Position numbers and translations under genes: made by a program. A stretch of DNA of 5,134 bases from Novosphingobium sp. (GTDB taxonomy: Bacteria; Pseudomonadota; Alphaproteobacteria; Sphingomonadales; Sphingomonadaceae): contig VFKS01000047.1 of assembly GCA_009885425.1 (NCBI GenBank), forward strand, positions 1 through 5,134, read 5' to 3'. Positions within the stretch are counted from its first letter, which is position 1. Every line of letters starts with the position of its first letter. Under the pieces are notes generated by a model that was not told the origin of the DNA, searched no databases, and was given only the letters and a program-made list of their open reading frames with translations. This document shows, one piece after another, positions 4,358 to 5,134 of the stretch.

Positions 4358-5134
4358 ACCCGATCCAGATCGACGCCGCTTTCGATAGCGGCAATATCGA
4401 AGTGCTCAGCATCGACGCCGCCACCGCGCGGCTGGCGATCCGCAAAGACAAGCAGTCCGACTTTTACCAGTGGTTCCATTTTCGGGTGGCGGGTTGCGCC
4501 GGGCGGGAACTGACGCTGAAGATCACGGGCCTTGGCGGCTCGGCCTATCCTGGCGGCTGGCCGGGCTACAATGCCGCAGTGAGCGAGGACCGGGAGTTCT
4601 GGGGCCGGGCTGACAGCTCCTATGACAAGGGCGAAGACGGCGGCACCTTGACGATCCGTTATGTGCCCGAGGCCAATCTCGCATGGTTCGCCTATTTCGC
4701 ACCCTATTCGATGGAGCGGCACCACGATCTCGTGAGCGGCGCAGCGCTGTGCGACGGGGTAAGCCACCGCGTGCTGGGCCATTCAATCGAAGGCCAGCCG
4801 ATTGATTGCTTGGAACTGGGCGAGGGCGAAAAGCAGGTCTGGCTCTATGCCCGCCAGCATCCCGGCGAATCGATGGCTGAATGGTGGATGGAGGGCGCGC
4901 TGGATTGCCTGACCGATCCGGCCGATCCGGTCGGGCGGAAATTGCGCGCATTGTGCCGATTCCACATCGTCCCCAACTGCAACCCGGACGGCTCGTGCCG
5001 GGGCCACTTGCGGACCAACTATGCCGGGGTGAACCTCAACCGCGAATGGGCCACGCCCAGCGCGGAGAAGAGCCCCGAAGTGCTGTGCATCCGCAATGCG
5101 ATGGACGAAGCCGGGGTCCACTTCGCGATGGACG
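4354..5134 (+). CDS. M14-family cytosolic-type zinc carboxypeptidase (3' end outside window)
   Basis: The first 260 residues of a metallocarboxypeptidase of the CCP/Nna1-like branch of family M14; the frame stays open to the window edge. There is no signal peptide, so it should act in the cytoplasm. Residues 1 to about 125 are the N-terminal beta-sandwich domain typical of CCPs, ending in the hallmark FAYFAPYS (112-119). The catalytic domain follows: zinc ligands His169 and Glu172 in [16 protein letters not shown] (166-181), PNCNPDG (207-213) and the substrate-carboxylate pair Asn229-Arg230 in GVNLNREW (225-232). The third zinc ligand, a histidine usually seen as D-x-H-G just after the FAMD where the window ends, and the catalytic glutamate are not in view. 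Eukaryotic CCPs remove glutamates from tubulin; bacterial substrates are largely unknown. GAGG lies 4 nt before ATG 4354. It is apparently in an operon with the two exported DUF4136-like genes. Confidence 0.9.
   Translation, partial: MNPIQIDAAFDSGNIEVLSIDAATARLAIRKDKQSDFYQWFHFRVAGCAGRELTLKITGLGGSAYPGGWPGYNAAVSEDREFWGRADSSYDKGEDGGTLTIRYVPEANLAWFAYFAPYSMERHHDLVSGAALCDGVSHRVLGHSIEGQPIDCLELGEGEKQVWLYARQHPGESMAEWWMEGALDCLTDPADPVGRKLRALCRFHIVPNCNPDGSCRGHLRTNYAGVNLNREWATPSAEKSPEVLCIRNAMDEAGVHFAMD

Noticed and set aside
4336..5121. Minus-strand open frames (4336-4782, 4783-5121) opposite the carboxypeptidase
   Set aside because: The plus strand carries the M14 motifs [13 protein letters not shown] and NLNREW in one uninterrupted frame, so the minus-strand frames are shadows.

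Overview
The window is a high-GC, densely coded stretch of bacterial chromosome. The proteins look alphaproteobacterial, most likely Sphingomonadales (Erythrobacter/Novosphingobium-like). The reasons are a cysteine-free 41-residue ribosomal protein L36 of the type common in alphaproteobacteria, a small four-cysteine secreted protein resembling a family I associate with Caulobacter and sphingomonads, and DUF4136-like exported proteins. This placement is inferred from protein character only. I see no tRNA, rRNA, CRISPR array, insertion sequence or phage gene.

Layout. (1) 1-831: the start of an HxlR-type regulator gene on the minus strand (its 3' end lies outside the window), divergent from a small secreted protein gene. 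The AT-richer 196-bp gap between them carries inverted repeats that could be operators. (2) 832-907: a short convergent gap with a strong hairpin-plus-T-run terminator. (3) 908-2830: three minus-strand genes, transcribed in the order galE (UDP-glucose 4-epimerase), rpmJ (L36), HAD-family hydrolase. A hairpin lies between rpmJ and the HAD gene, and a candidate promoter for rpmJ overlaps the galE stop. (4) 2831-2973: a divergent gap with an exact 10-bp direct repeat spaced 50 bp apart. (5) 2974-5134: three plus-strand genes that look like one operon: a secreted DUF4136-like protein, its lipoprotein paralogue, and an M14 cytosolic-type zinc carboxypeptidase that runs off the right edge.

How the genes may work together. 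galE supplies UDP-galactose for surface polysaccharide or galactose use. rpmJ is housekeeping, and the HAD hydrolase has no visible partner. The most interesting part is the right-hand cluster. Two exported paralogues share a C-terminal signature (I-[RK]-D-R-x-S-G-x-V-L-W-E-G-R-A) and lie directly upstream of a peptidase of a family best known in eukaryotes for trimming glutamate side chains or tails. A six-codon micro-ORF (five residues plus stop) links the lipoprotein stop to the carboxypeptidase start. I do not see clear evidence for a wholly new system; most of the window is ordinary chromosome.
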